From NCBI RefSeq assembly GCF_017744445.1, contig NZ_JAGIBH010000001.1, positions 570,178 through 634,177 on the forward strand: 64,000 bases of DNA, in the 5' to 3' direction. Below are positions 35,120-43,886 of this stretch, one piece after another. The stretch comes from Caulobacter sp. (GTDB lineage: Bacteria > Pseudomonadota > Alphaproteobacteria > Caulobacterales > Caulobacteraceae). The position numbers were made by a program, and so were the translations under genes. Below the pieces are notes generated by a model. It had not been told where the DNA came from and did not search any database. It saw nothing but the letters and a program-made list of their open reading frames with translations. The stretch's first letter is position 1; each line of letters starts with the position of its first letter.

Positions 35120-36667
35120 ATGAATACGAACCCCAACGCCATCAAGAAGATCGTCATCGTCGGCGGCGGCTCGGCCGGCTGGATCTCGGCGGCGATGCTC
35201 AGCCACTATTTCAAGGATGGCGGCTGCGAGGTCGAGCTGATCGAGAGTGAGGAGATCGGCACCATCGGCGTGGGCGAGTCGACCATCCCGCCGTTCCTGC
35301 AACTGATCTCCAGCCTGGGCATCGACGAGCGCGAGTTCATCCAGGCCACCCAGGCCAGCTTCAAGCTGGGCATCCGCTTCGAGGACTGGAAGCGCAAGGA
35401 CGAGCACTACTACCACCCGTTCGGCGCCATCGGCGGTCCGATCGGTCCGCACGAGTTCTACCAGTGCTGGCTGCGGGCCAAGGCCAACGGCCATCCGTCG
35501 GGCTTGCAGGACTTCGCGCCCGGCACGGTGATGGCCGACCAGTGGAAGTTCATGCTGCCGTTCAAGGCCCAGCGCAGCCTGATCGCCGGAGCCGGCTACG
35601 CCCTGCACATCGACGCGCGGCTGGTGGCCAAGTTCCTGCGCGACTTCGCCGAGGCGCGGGGCGTCAAGCGCACCGAGGGCATCGTCACCGACGTGGTCAC
35701 GCGTCCCGACGGCGGGGTGGCCAAGGTGATCATGAAGACCGGTCACGAGGTCGAGGGCGACCTTTTTATCGACTGCTCGGGCTTCCGCGCCCTCTTGATC
35801 GGCAAGACCCTGGACGTGCCGTTCAACGACTGGTCGGACATGCTGCTGTGCGATCGCGCGGTGGTGGTGCAGACCGAAAACGTCGGCCCGCCGCACCCCT
35901 ACACCCTGTCCAAGGCCGAGGACGCCGGCTGGCGCTGGCGCATCCCGCTGCAGCACCGCGCGGGCAACGGTTACGTGTTCAGCTCCAAGCATCTCAGCGA
36001 CGACGAGGCCCGCGAGACCCTGGTCCGCAATGTCGAGGGCCAGATGCTGATGAACCCCATGTTCATCGCCTTCAAGACCGGCATGCGCCAGCGCCTGTGG
36101 GAGAAGAACGTGGTCGCCGTGGGCCTGGCCGGGGGCTTCATCGAGCCGCTGGAGTCGACGGCCCTGCACCTGATCTATCGCGGCATGGACTACCTGCTGC
36201 GGTTCTTCCCGGACCGTGATTTCGCGCCCTCGCTGGCGGCCGAGTACAATCGCCGCGTGGCCGCCGACTACGAGGAGATCCGCGACTTCATCGTGCTGCA
36301 CTACTGCACGACCCAGCGCGAAGACACGCCGTTCTGGAAGGCCGTGCGCGAGGCCCCGGTCCCGGAAAGCCTGCGGGTCCGCATGGAGCTCTTCAAGGCC
36401 CACGGCGTGCTGCGCGAGGGCGTCGACGAGATGTTCCGCAACCCGTCCTGGCAGTCGGTCATGGAGGGCATGGGCGTGCGGCCCGAGCGCTACCAGCAGC
36501 TGGTCGACACCGTGCCTTATGAGGTGATCCGCCAGACGCTGGACCAGTCCAAGCCGATGCTGGCCGCCCAGGTCGCGGGCCTGCCCAGCCACGGCGACTT
36601 CCTGGCCCAGAACTGCCCCGCGCCGCCGCCCGAACCGGTGACGGCGCCGTTCAAGACGGTGGCTTAG
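35120..36667 (+). CDS. Tryptophan-halogenase-family flavoprotein, second of a tandem pair
   Basis: A 515-residue paralogue of the preceding protein. It keeps the FAD motif IVIVGGGSAGWISAA (residues 11-25), the lysine in ASFKLGIRFEDW (Lys82), WRWRIPLQ, and EPLESTALHLIY. The catalytic lysine and glutamate of PrnA are conserved, so halogenation or a related peroxidative reaction is chemically possible. It is 9 bp after the first gene and both are on the strand of the sugar TBDR. No flavin reductase gene, which halogenases need, is adjacent. A family A repeat follows its stop. Confidence 0.88.
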   Translation: MNTNPNAIKKIVIVGGGSAGWISAAMLSHYFKDGGCEVELIESEEIGTIGVGESTIPPFLQLISSLGIDEREFIQATQASFKLGIRFEDWKRKDEHYYHPFGAIGGPIGPHEFYQCWLRAKANGHPSGLQDFAPGTVMADQWKFMLPFKAQRSLIAGAGYALHIDARLVAKFLRDFAEARGVKRTEGIVTDVVTRPDGGVAKVIMKTGHEVEGDLFIDCSGFRALLIGKTLDVPFNDWSDMLLCDRAVVVQTENVGPPHPYTLSKAEDAGWRWRIPLQHRAGNGYVFSSKHLSDDEARETLVRNVEGQMLMNPMFIAFKTGMRQRLWEKNVVAVGLAGGFIEPLESTALHLIYRGMDYLLRFFPDRDFAPSLAAEYNRRVAADYEEIRDFIVLHYCTTQREDTPFWKAVREAPVPESLRVRMELFKAHGVLREGVDEMFRNPSWQSVMEGMGVRPERYQQLVDTVPYEVIRQTLDQSKPMLAAQVAGLPSHGDFLAQNCPAPPPEPVTAPFKTVA

Positions 36668-36680
36668 TTCAAACCCGTCT

Positions 36681-36796
36681 CCCCGGCGAAAGCCGGGGCC
36701 CAGATCGAACCTAGAGAGCCATACCGGTGGGCAGGGCGTATCTCGGATCACCCCCAAACCGCTCGGGCTGAATCTGGGCCCCGGCTTTCGCCGGGG
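36681..36796. repeat. Family A intergenic repeat, copy 2 (opposite orientation)
   Basis: Arms CCCCGGCGAAAGCCGGGGCC frame a core that is the reverse complement of the cores in copies 1, 3 and 5. Lies between the convergent halogenase and cyclophilin genes. Confidence 0.85.
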
Positions 36797-36804
36797 AAAC
36801 GGCG

Positions 36805-37407
36805 TTAGGGCATCCGCTTCATGCTGATGATCTTCACCGCCGGGTTCAGGATCTGGCCTTTCATCGACGGCACGTTGGTCGGGCCGTCGGTGCGGCCGGA
36901 CAGGATCTTCTTCACGACATCCATGCCCGAGACAACATAGCCGAATACCGCATAGCCCTGGGCCGCGTCGGACTTGCCCGGCTTGGCGTCCAGATAGGGC
37001 TGCGGGCTGGCGCAGATGAAGAAGTCGGCGGTGGCCGAGCCCGGGGCGTCGCGGCCCATCGAGATGGCGCCGGCCTTGTGCTTGAGGCCCGTCTTCAGCG
37101 TGCTTTCGTGGGCGATCGGCGGGGCGCGGCGCGAATAGGGCTTGGGCTGGCCCTGGATCGAGCCGGCGCCCGGCGCGCCCTTGGCCCGATTGGCGCGGAA
37201 GAACTGCCCGCCGTCGAAGCGGTGGCGGTCGACATAGGCCAGGAAGTTGGCGGCCGTGATCGGGGCCTTCTTGTCCTCCAGCTCGACGACGATCGTCCCC
37301 TTGTCGGTCTCGATGGCGACGCGCGGCTTGCCGGCCGCGAAGGCCGAGGTCGAGGCCAGCAGGGCGAGGGCGGCGCCGATCATGGCGCGGCGGACGATCT
37401 GGGTCAT
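36805..37407 (-). CDS. Periplasmic cyclophilin-type peptidyl-prolyl isomerase
   Basis: A 200-residue secreted isomerase with signal peptide (AMIGAALALLASTSAFA). The cyclophilin core includes VVELEDKKAPITAANFLAYV, the FFRANR strand in place of the usual FHRVI, and SMGRDAPGSATADFFICAS in the active site. The conserved Phe and Gln-containing positions are partly changed, as in many bacterial periplasmic cyclophilins, so activity on peptides is likely but substrates are unknown. It lies 40 bp downstream of the large adenylation-acyltransferase gene on the same strand. Confidence 0.88.
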   Translation of the reverse strand: MTQIVRRAMIGAALALLASTSAFAAGKPRVAIETDKGTIVVELEDKKAPITAANFLAYVDRHRFDGGQFFRANRAKGAPGAGSIQGQPKPYSRRAPPIAHESTLKTGLKHKAGAISMGRDAPGSATADFFICASPQPYLDAKPGKSDAAQGYAVFGYVVSGMDVVKKILSGRTDGPTNVPSMKGQILNPAVKIISMKRMP

Positions 37408-37447
37408 GGGTCTTCCAAAGGTTCGGGCCGAAAGCTCGGCGCGGACC

Positions 37448-40138
37448 CTAGCCGATGGCTGGCGCCCGCGTGAAGAGCCGGCGGGGATGCAGAAGGCCCG
37501 GCAGCGTGGGCAGCAGCTTCATGGCGAAGTTCCAGCAGCTCCAGGCGATCACGCCGGCGACGATGGCAAGGGCCCAGGCGAAGACCAGCGAGGCGTCGGT
37601 CACCCGCGTCCAGACTCCCAGCACCTTGAAGTGCAGCAGGTAGATGAACAGCGATGCGCCCGCGATCATGTAGACCGGCTTGGACAGCAGGCGCGGCCAC
37701 GGGACCTTGGGCACGTACAGCACCAGCGCCGCGATCGGGGCCAGCACGGCGGCGTCGCCGATCGTGTAGAACGGCGAGCTGGCGATGGCGTAGACGGCCG
37801 CAGCGATCGTGAAGGCCAGACGTCCCTTGCCCTTCAGCAGGCCGGCCAGGGCCGCCAGGGCGAAGGTCGCCATGTGGGTGGTCGGGGCGTGCTTGAACAC
37901 CGACATCATGTCCAGCGGGGCGCGGCCGAAGTCGGGCACGAAGAAGAACGGCAGGACGAAGCGGCCCAGCAGGCCGACGACCAGCACGGTCCAGGCCGCG
38001 AACAGGGCCGGGCGAGCCACCTTGAAGCCGCGTTCCAGCAGCCAGAACACCGCGCCGTACAGCAGGATCAGGTGGAAGATGCAGTGCACGTACCACATCA
38101 CCGGATCATGGCCGCCATAGGCGTTGGGCCCGTCGGCCGGCAGGCCGCGATAGTCCAGGAAGTCGGTATAGAGCAGCAGGCTGGATAGCCGCACTGGGTC
38201 ATGGGTCAGGAGCTTCAGCGCGGTGTTAGCCAGTTCGTAGGCGAAGAGGGGCAGCAGCAGGCCCTTCAACAGCCGGCCCAGCGGCTTGAGGGACTTGCCG
38301 TGGTCCATCTCGTTCAGCTGCAGCGTCCCGAAGATGTAGCCTGACACGAACAACAGGGCGCTGGTGGCGCTGCCGCCGGTGAAGACCAGCTGGAAGTGGC
38401 TGGCGACCACGCCGCAGATGGCGACGGCGCGCAGCAGGATGGCGCTCTCGATCCAGCCGAACAGGCCGCGCTTGGCCGCCTCGCCGCCGCTGGTCGCGGC
38501 GAGTTCGGCGAGGGTCATGGTGGTCCAGCCCTCGGGGACCTGGCCCAGGGCCTGCTCCAGCGACAGGTAGGCTGTGACGTAGGACAGGCTGTCGCCGCCC
38601 AGGGACGCGAAGCTGTCGTCGACCCCGACCTCACGGGCGAACAGGTCGCTCCAGTCGGCGACGAGGGTCTTCTCGAGCGGGCTGGCGGCGGCGCGGGTGG
38701 GGGCGGCGGCAGGGCGGGCTTGAGCCTGAGCGATCAGCGCCTGGCGATCGACCTTGCCGTTGGGCAGCAGGGGCAGGGCGGGCAGGACGAGGATGGTCTC
38801 AGGGACCATGTAGTCGGGCAGGCCAGCGACCAGGCGCGTGCGCAGGGCCTCGGGGTTGATGGCCCCATCCAGCGGCTGGACGAACAGGGCTAGGCGCGCG
38901 GTGTCGGTCCCGATGTTCAGGGTCACGGCCTGAGCAACGTAAGGCGCGCGGAGGGCGGCGGCGGTGACCTCGGCCATCTCGACGCGGTAGCCGCGGATCT
39001 TGACCTGGTCGTCGCGGCGGCCGCGGATCATCACCGCGCCGTCGGGGCGGACCTGGCCCAGGTCGCCGGTTTCGTAGGTCTGCAAGCTGGGCGGCGCGGT
39101 CGGCGGCAGGCGGCCTTCGGTGACGGAGCCTAGCGTCAGGAATTCGGACAGGATGACGATGGCGTCGTCCTCGCCCACCACGACCGCGAAGCCGTCGACG
39201 CCATTGCCGATCGGCAGGCGCTCTTCGGTGTCGGCGGCGGTGACCCGGTGGAAGGCGGCGGCCTGGGGCGTCTCGGTGGCGCCGTAGAAGTTGACGCTCT
39301 CGACCTGCGGCGCGACCGCGCTGACGGCGTCGACCAGGCTGCGGCGCAGCACGTCGCCGCCCCAGAAGATGTAGCGCAGGTCGGGCAGGTCGGGCAGGGC
39401 GGGCGCCTTGCCGGCGGTCAGCAACTGGCCCAGCGGCGGGGTCATGTGGGCGGCGGTCGGGCGCACGGCCGCGAACCAGCTCGCCAAACCGCCAGGGGCG
39501 GTGAGCGTCGCCTGATCCGGAATATGCAGGGACGCGCCCAGGCTCAGCGGCGTGAAGACGTCGCGCAGCACCGGGTCGTGCGACAGGCCCGACAGCAGGG
39601 TGAAGCGGTCCGGCGCGCCCAGGTCGAAGGTCCGCGCCTGCCAGCCGACGAAATTGACCAGCGGTCGGTGCGAGACCGCCACGCACTTGGGCTCGCCCGT
39701 GCTGCCGGAGGTGAACAGCAGATAGGCCGGGGCGTCGGGATCGACCGTCGGCAGGACGGCGTCCGACGCTTGCGCCTCGAGCGACACCGGCAGGCGCGGC
39801 AGATCCGACAGATCCTCGGGCGCGGGGCCGGCTTCCAGCAGCAGGCCCGGACGGCAGATGTCGAGCATCTTGCGCAGGCGGGGCAGGGGATAGGCCAGGT
39901 CCAGCACCACGAACGGCGCGCCGGCGCGGGCGCAGGCCAGCATGGCCACGACCAGGCGCGGGCCGCGCATGGCCAGGATGCCGGTCAGCACGCCCGGCGT
40001 CAGTTGCGCGGCCAGGGCGCGCGATAGGCTCTCCAACGCGCCGTAGGTGACCTCACCCTTGGCGTGGGACAGGGCGACGAAGTCCGGCGTGGCGCGGGCC
40101 TGGTCTTCGAACCGGCTGTGGATCAGGGACGCGGGCAT
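37448..40138 (-). CDS. Adenylation-carrier-membrane acyltransferase fusion (NRPS-like with AT3 domain)
   Basis: An 896-residue three-part protein. Residues about 10-475 are an amino-acid-type adenylation domain (core A3 LLFTSGSTGEPK at 140-151, GATETP near 287, A8-like DDQVKIRGYRVE, A10 lysine 462 in PNGKVDR). Residues about 485-555 are a peptidyl carrier domain with the phosphopantetheine Ser517 in LGGDSLSY. Residues about 560-896 contain some eight to ten membrane helices starting with LLRAVAICGVVASHF, the Arg570...His581 pattern of acyltransferase family 3. This would activate an amino acid, hold it as a thioester and pass it to a membrane or envelope acceptor, analogous to DltA-DltC-DltB in one chain. 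Substrate and acceptor are unknown. Confidence 0.8.
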   Translation of the reverse strand: MPASLIHSRFEDQARATPDFVALSHAKGEVTYGALESLSRALAAQLTPGVLTGILAMRGPRLVVAMLACARAGAPFVVLDLAYPLPRLRKMLDICRPGLLLEAGPAPEDLSDLPRLPVSLEAQASDAVLPTVDPDAPAYLLFTSGSTGEPKCVAVSHRPLVNFVGWQARTFDLGAPDRFTLLSGLSHDPVLRDVFTPLSLGASLHIPDQATLTAPGGLASWFAAVRPTAAHMTPPLGQLLTAGKAPALPDLPDLRYIFWGGDVLRRSLVDAVSAVAPQVESVNFYGATETPQAAAFHRVTAADTEERLPIGNGVDGFAVVVGEDDAIVILSEFLTLGSVTEGRLPPTAPPSLQTYETGDLGQVRPDGAVMIRGRRDDQVKIRGYRVEMAEVTAAALRAPYVAQAVTLNIGTDTARLALFVQPLDGAINPEALRTRLVAGLPDYMVPETILVLPALPLLPNGKVDRQALIAQAQARPAAAPTRAAASPLEKTLVADWSDLFAREVGVDDSFASLGGDSLSYVTAYLSLEQALGQVPEGWTTMTLAELAATSGGEAAKRGLFGWIESAILLRAVAICGVVASHFQLVFTGGSATSALLFVSGYIFGTLQLNEMDHGKSLKPLGRLLKGLLLPLFAYELANTALKLLTHDPVRLSSLLLYTDFLDYRGLPADGPNAYGGHDPVMWYVHCIFHLILLYGAVFWLLERGFKVARPALFAAWTVLVVGLLGRFVLPFFFVPDFGRAPLDMMSVFKHAPTTHMATFALAALAGLLKGKGRLAFTIAAAVYAIASSPFYTIGDAAVLAPIAALVLYVPKVPWPRLLSKPVYMIAGASLFIYLLHFKVLGVWTRVTDASLVFAWALAIVAGVIAWSCWNFAMKLLPTLPGLLHPRRLFTRAPAIG

Positions 40139-40230
40139 CGGGCGGCGCTATGTTGCGGAAGGTTGCCGGATGTTGCCGTTCTGAGCTTAAGAACCCGTTC
40201 CGCCTACGAAACCAGCGTTCTTTAAAACGT

Positions 40231-40242
40231 GGTAGCGCTACC
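40231..40242. promoter_or_regulatory. GGTAGCGCTACC operator upstream of the MHS transporter
   Basis: A perfect 12-bp palindrome matching the core of the Caulobacter XylR operator (TGGTAGCGCTACCA). It is 94 bp before the transporter start and 93 bp before the divergent fusion gene, so a LacI-family regulator encoded elsewhere may control either. Confidence 0.6.
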
Positions 40243-40335
40243 GGAAATCCTCGGTCTATGAATCCCGTTCTGTGAGTTAGGCTTCAGGCGACCGGCGGGA
40301 AAAGCACGGCGCATCGAGGGAAGGGATCAAGCGTA

Positions 40336-41988
40336 ATGGGGGCTGACAGCCAAGCCGCGCCTACGAAAGGGCGCGACGCGCTGGTGATTGGGGCGTCGTC
40401 CCTGGGCACCGTGTTCGAGTGGTACGACTTCTATCTCTACGGCTCGCTGGCCGCGATTATCACCGGCCACTTCTTCTCGGGCGTCAACGAGACGACCGGC
40501 TTCATCTTGGCTCTGCTGGCGTTTGCCGCCGGTTTCGCGATCCGGCCGCTGGGCGCGGTGATCTTCGGGCGCCTGGGCGACATCTGGGGCCGCAAGAACA
40601 CCTTCCTGATCACCATGCTGCTGATGGGCCTGTCGACCTTCGTGGTCGGCCTGCTGCCGTCCTACGCCCAGATCGGCGTGGCCGCGCCGATCGCCCTGGT
40701 GGTCATGCGCCTGGTCCAGGGCCTGGCCCTGGGCGGCGAGTATGGCGGCGCGGCGACCTACGTCGCCGAGCATGCCCCGGACGGCAAGCGCGGCTTCTAC
40801 ACCAGCTGGATCCAGACCACGGCGACGGTGGGCCTGTTCCTGTCGCTAGCCGTGATCCTGGTCACCCGCACCCAGCTGGGCGAGGAGCAGTTCAAGGCCT
40901 GGGGCTGGCGCATCCCGTTCCTGGTCTCGATGCTGCTCTTGGGCGTGTCCCTGTGGATCCGCCTGAAGCTGCACGAGAGCCCGACCTTCCAGAAGATGAT
41001 CGCCGAGGGGAAGGGCACCAAGAAGCCGCTCGCGGAAGCCTTCGGCAACTGGAAGAACCTGAAGATCGTCATCCTGTCGCTGGTCGGCCTGACCATGGGC
41101 CAGGCGGTGGTCTGGTACACCGGCCAGTTCTACGCCCTGTTCTTCCTGGAAAAGACCCTGAAGCTGGACGGCGCCTTGGCCAACACCCTGGTGGCCGTGG
41201 CCCTGCTGATCGGCACGCCGTTCTTCGTCATCTTCGGCTGGCTGTCGGACAAGATCGGCCGCAAGCCGATCATCATCCTGGGCTGCCTGCTGGCGGCGGC
41301 GACCTATTTCCCGGTGTTCAAGGGCATCACGACTTACGCCAACCCGGCCCTGGCCCATGCCGAGGCCTCGGCCCCGGTGGTGGTCTCGGCCGACCCGGCC
41401 ACCTGCGCCTTCCAGTTCGACCTGATCGGCAAGGCACAGTTCAACACGCCTTGCGACGTGGCCAAGGCCTATCTGGCCAAGGCTGGCGTCAGCTACAGCG
41501 TCCATGCCGGTTCAGCCGGCTCGCCGACCTCGGTGCAGGTGGGCGCGGTGAACCTGGAAGGCTTCGACGCGAAAGGCGCCACCGGTAAGGCCTTCGCCAG
41601 CGCCCGCAAGGCTTGGGAGGCCGATCTGGGCGACCAGCTGAAGGCCGCCGGCTATCCGGCCAAGGCCGACCCGGCCAAGGTCGACAAGCCTAAGGTCATC
41701 GGCCTGCTGGCGATCCTCGTCATCTACGTGACCATGGTCTACGGCCCGATCGCGGCCATGCTGGTCGAGCTGTTCCCGACCCGGATCCGCTACACGGCGA
41801 TGTCGCTGCCGTATCATATCGGCAACGGCTGGTTCGGCGGCTTCCTGCCGACCACGGCCTTCGCGATCGTGGCGGCGACCGGAAACATCTACTCGGGCCT
41901 GTGGTATCCGGTGATCATTGCCGGGGTGACCGCTATCATAGGCGGACTGTTCCTCAAGGACACCCGCAACAACGTGATCGACGATTAG
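40336..41988 (+). CDS. MFS transporter, metabolite:H+ symporter type, with large loop insert
   Basis: A 550-residue inner membrane transporter. The MHS-subfamily signatures are ASSLGTVFEWYDFYLYGSLA at residues 20-39, the loop GRLGDIWGRKN at 78-88, and GLALGGEYGGAATYVAEHAP. Twelve helices are expected. Residues about 333-453 are an extra soluble stretch between two late helices (with CAFQFDLIGKAQFNTPC, two cysteines), larger than in typical MHS members. The ATG follows GGGAAGGG. The operator at 40231 hints at sugar-linked control. Substrate unknown; organic acids and betaines are usual for the family. Confidence 0.85.
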   Translation: MGADSQAAPTKGRDALVIGASSLGTVFEWYDFYLYGSLAAIITGHFFSGVNETTGFILALLAFAAGFAIRPLGAVIFGRLGDIWGRKNTFLITMLLMGLSTFVVGLLPSYAQIGVAAPIALVVMRLVQGLALGGEYGGAATYVAEHAPDGKRGFYTSWIQTTATVGLFLSLAVILVTRTQLGEEQFKAWGWRIPFLVSMLLLGVSLWIRLKLHESPTFQKMIAEGKGTKKPLAEAFGNWKNLKIVILSLVGLTMGQAVVWYTGQFYALFFLEKTLKLDGALANTLVAVALLIGTPFFVIFGWLSDKIGRKPIIILGCLLAAATYFPVFKGITTYANPALAHAEASAPVVVSADPATCAFQFDLIGKAQFNTPCDVAKAYLAKAGVSYSVHAGSAGSPTSVQVGAVNLEGFDAKGATGKAFASARKAWEADLGDQLKAAGYPAKADPAKVDKPKVIGLLAILVIYVTMVYGPIAAMLVELFPTRIRYTAMSLPYHIGNGWFGGFLPTTAFAIVAATGNIYSGLWYPVIIAGVTAIIGGLFLKDTRNNVIDD

Positions 41989-42004
41989 GCAGAACCGTTG
42001 TTCG

Positions 42005-42032
42005 CAACCCGGCGGCCGTTGTCGCCGGGTTG
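42005..42032 (+). terminator. Hairpin after the MHS transporter gene
   Basis: Nine-base perfect arms CAACCCGGC and GCCGGGTTG around a ten-base loop, 17 bp after the stop. No T-run follows, so it may be a weak terminator or an mRNA-protecting hairpin. Confidence 0.45.
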
Positions 42033-42078
42033 CCATCCGCCGTTCGATGGGCTTGGCTGCTCCCCAAGGGGAGCGTTG

Positions 42079-42669
42079 ATGACGCAAGACGACGAACACA
42101 GGCGCGCCTGGTTCCGGCGGGAGATTCTGCCTTTGGAGCCGGACCTGCTGGCCTATGCGCGGCAGTTCTGCCGTGACGGGCAGACCGATCCGGAAGACCT
42201 GGTCCACGAGACCTTCGCCCGCGCCATCGCCTGCAAGACCTGGCGGGAGATCGGAAATCCGGCCGGCTTCGCCACCCGCATCCTGCGCAACTGCGCCCTG
42301 GACGCCTTGCGCCGCCGCAAGGTGCTGACCATCACCGCCGTCGCCGACTTCGACCGGATCGAGCCGATCGACGAGACGCCCGGCGCCCACATGATGCTCG
42401 AATCACGTGAAGAGCTGCGCGCCCTGGCCGACGCCATTGCCGAACTTCCGACGCAATGCCGACGCGTCTTCACGTTGAGAAAAGTTTACAGTCTCTCGCC
42501 GGACGAGATAGCGGTTAGGCTAGGGTTGTCCGTCTCTACTGTAGAGAAGCACTTGGTAAAGGGCCTTCGGTACTGTTCCGAGAAGCTGGGACGTCGTATC
42601 GGGCGCAAGAGTAAGGTCGACGAAGGACGCTCATGGAGCGCGAGACGGGATCACGACGCGAAACGGTGA
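42079..42669 (+). CDS. ECF sigma factor, FecI-like, of a surface-signalling system
   Basis: A 196-residue sigma-70 family protein with region 2 (LLAYARQFCRDGQTDPEDLVHETFARAI) and region 4 (LPTQCRRVFTLRKVYSLSPDEIAVRLGLSVSTVEKHL). It begins at ATG 42079 after an AAGGGGAG ribosome site; an in-frame earlier start is unsupported. It overlaps by 37 bases the FecR-type gene that follows, and an STN-domain receptor is third, so the trio forms a classic cell-surface signalling system in which receptor occupancy releases the sigma factor. Confidence 0.92.
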   Translation: MTQDDEHRRAWFRREILPLEPDLLAYARQFCRDGQTDPEDLVHETFARAIACKTWREIGNPAGFATRILRNCALDALRRRKVLTITAVADFDRIEPIDETPGAHMMLESREELRALADAIAELPTQCRRVFTLRKVYSLSPDEIAVRLGLSVSTVEKHLVKGLRYCSEKLGRRIGRKSKVDEGRSWSARRDHDAKR

Positions 42670-43628
42670 GGCAGGCGGCCGCCCTCTGGGTGGTCCGGCT
42701 TGACGATCCTTCGTGCTCGGCCGCCGACCGCGCCGCCTTCGAGGCTTGGCGCGACGAAAGCCACGAGAACGAAGCCGCCTTTGAACGCGAGGCCGCCGCC
42801 TGGGCGCGCCTGGACCGCGTGCGCGCCATGCGTCCGGGCATGGATCGGCCCGACCGCGACCTGCTGGCGCCCGAGCGCCGCCTGACCCTGCCGCGCTTCA
42901 GCCGCTCGCCATGGGCGCGGGGCATGGCCGCCGTCGCGGTGGCCGCCGTGGTCGGCGCGGGCGTCATGACCTTCGGCTCCGGGACCGCCTACGCCACCGC
43001 CATTGGCGAGCGCCGGGTGGTCGTGCTCAGCGACAACAGCCGCATCGAGCTCAATACCGACAGCAAGGTCGTGGTCCGCTACCGCAAGGGCGTGCGCGAG
43101 GTGAAGCTGCTGCGCGGCGAGGCGGTGTTCGAGGCTGCCAAGGACGCGCGGCCCTTCGTGATCAAGGCCGCCGACGCGGTCATGCAGGCCGACGCCGGGG
43201 CCGAGATGGCGGTGCGCCTGCGGTCGGACGGCGCGGCCGTGACCGTCAAGCGCGGCGCCGTGGCCCTGGATCCCGAGCCGGCCGAGCCCAAGGACCAGGT
43301 GCGCCTGACCGCCGGTGTCGCGGCGATCTACAGCTCGGCGGGCCACCGCTCGCGCGTGGTGTCCGACAGCGAAATCGACCGGGCCCTGGCCTGGCGGCAG
43401 GGCGCGATCGCCCTGAACGGCCAGTCGCTGGAACAGGCCGTGGCCGAGTTCAACCGCTACAATCGCCAGCAGATCAGCATCGCCGATCCCTCGATCTCGG
43501 GCCTGCGCCTGGCTGGCTATTTCCAGACCACCGAGCCCAAGAGCTTCGTCGCCGCCGTGACCAGCACGTTCCCGGTGCGCGCTTTCGAAGACAGCGATGG
43601 AGCCATCCGCCTTTCGCGGCGGGGGTAG
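42633..43628 (+). CDS. FecR-family transmembrane anti-sigma regulator
   Basis: A 331-residue regulator. The cytoplasmic N-terminus (residues about 8-55) has the WVVRLDDPSCSAADRAAFEAWRDESHENEAAF pattern of DUF4880 that holds the sigma factor; one membrane helix lies at about 92-110 (GMAAVAVAAVVGAGVMTFGS); residues about 125-225 form the FecR domain (ELNTDSKVVVRYRKGVREVKLLRGEAVFEA); the rest is an STN-like periplasmic end (IALNGQSLEQAVAEFNRYN). The ATG overlaps the sigma gene by 37 bases. It should relay a signal from the receptor at 43887. Confidence 0.92.
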   Translation: MERETGSRRETVRQAAALWVVRLDDPSCSAADRAAFEAWRDESHENEAAFEREAAAWARLDRVRAMRPGMDRPDRDLLAPERRLTLPRFSRSPWARGMAAVAVAAVVGAGVMTFGSGTAYATAIGERRVVVLSDNSRIELNTDSKVVVRYRKGVREVKLLRGEAVFEAAKDARPFVIKAADAVMQADAGAEMAVRLRSDGAAVTVKRGAVALDPEPAEPKDQVRLTAGVAAIYSSAGHRSRVVSDSEIDRALAWRQGAIALNGQSLEQAVAEFNRYNRQQISIADPSISGLRLAGYFQTTEPKSFVAAVTSTFPVRAFEDSDGAIRLSRRG

Positions 43629-43643
43629 TCCCAATCTCCGTTT

Positions 43644-43757
43644 CCCCGGCGAAGGCCGGGGCCCAGATTCATCCTGAGCGATTGGGGATGATGCGCCAGC
43701 GGCATTGCCGACGCTCAGGCGCTCGTGGGTTCGATCTGGGGCCCGGCTTTCGCCGGG
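43644..43757. repeat. Family A intergenic repeat, copy 3
   Basis: Arms CCCCGGCGAAGGCCGGGGCC and GGCCCGGCTTTCGCCGGG around a core like that of copy 1. It lies between the FecR-type gene and the receptor it should serve. Confidence 0.85.
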
Positions 43758-43886
43758 AAGATCGGAGTGGGAGTGAGGGTAAAAAGTTCTCGCCATCTAT
43801 AGCGGAAAGCCGGGGTACCCTCGTCGGTGATGGTGAAGGCGCTTTCCCATGGGGATGGATGGCGCCCCGAGGGGTTACCAAGAAGA

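Noticed and set aside
33527-36757. A very long open frame opposite the two halogenase genes
   Set aside because: It is a high-GC shadow: composition is Gln/His/Arg/Val-rich with no domain signatures, and it crosses two well-supported genes and a repeat.
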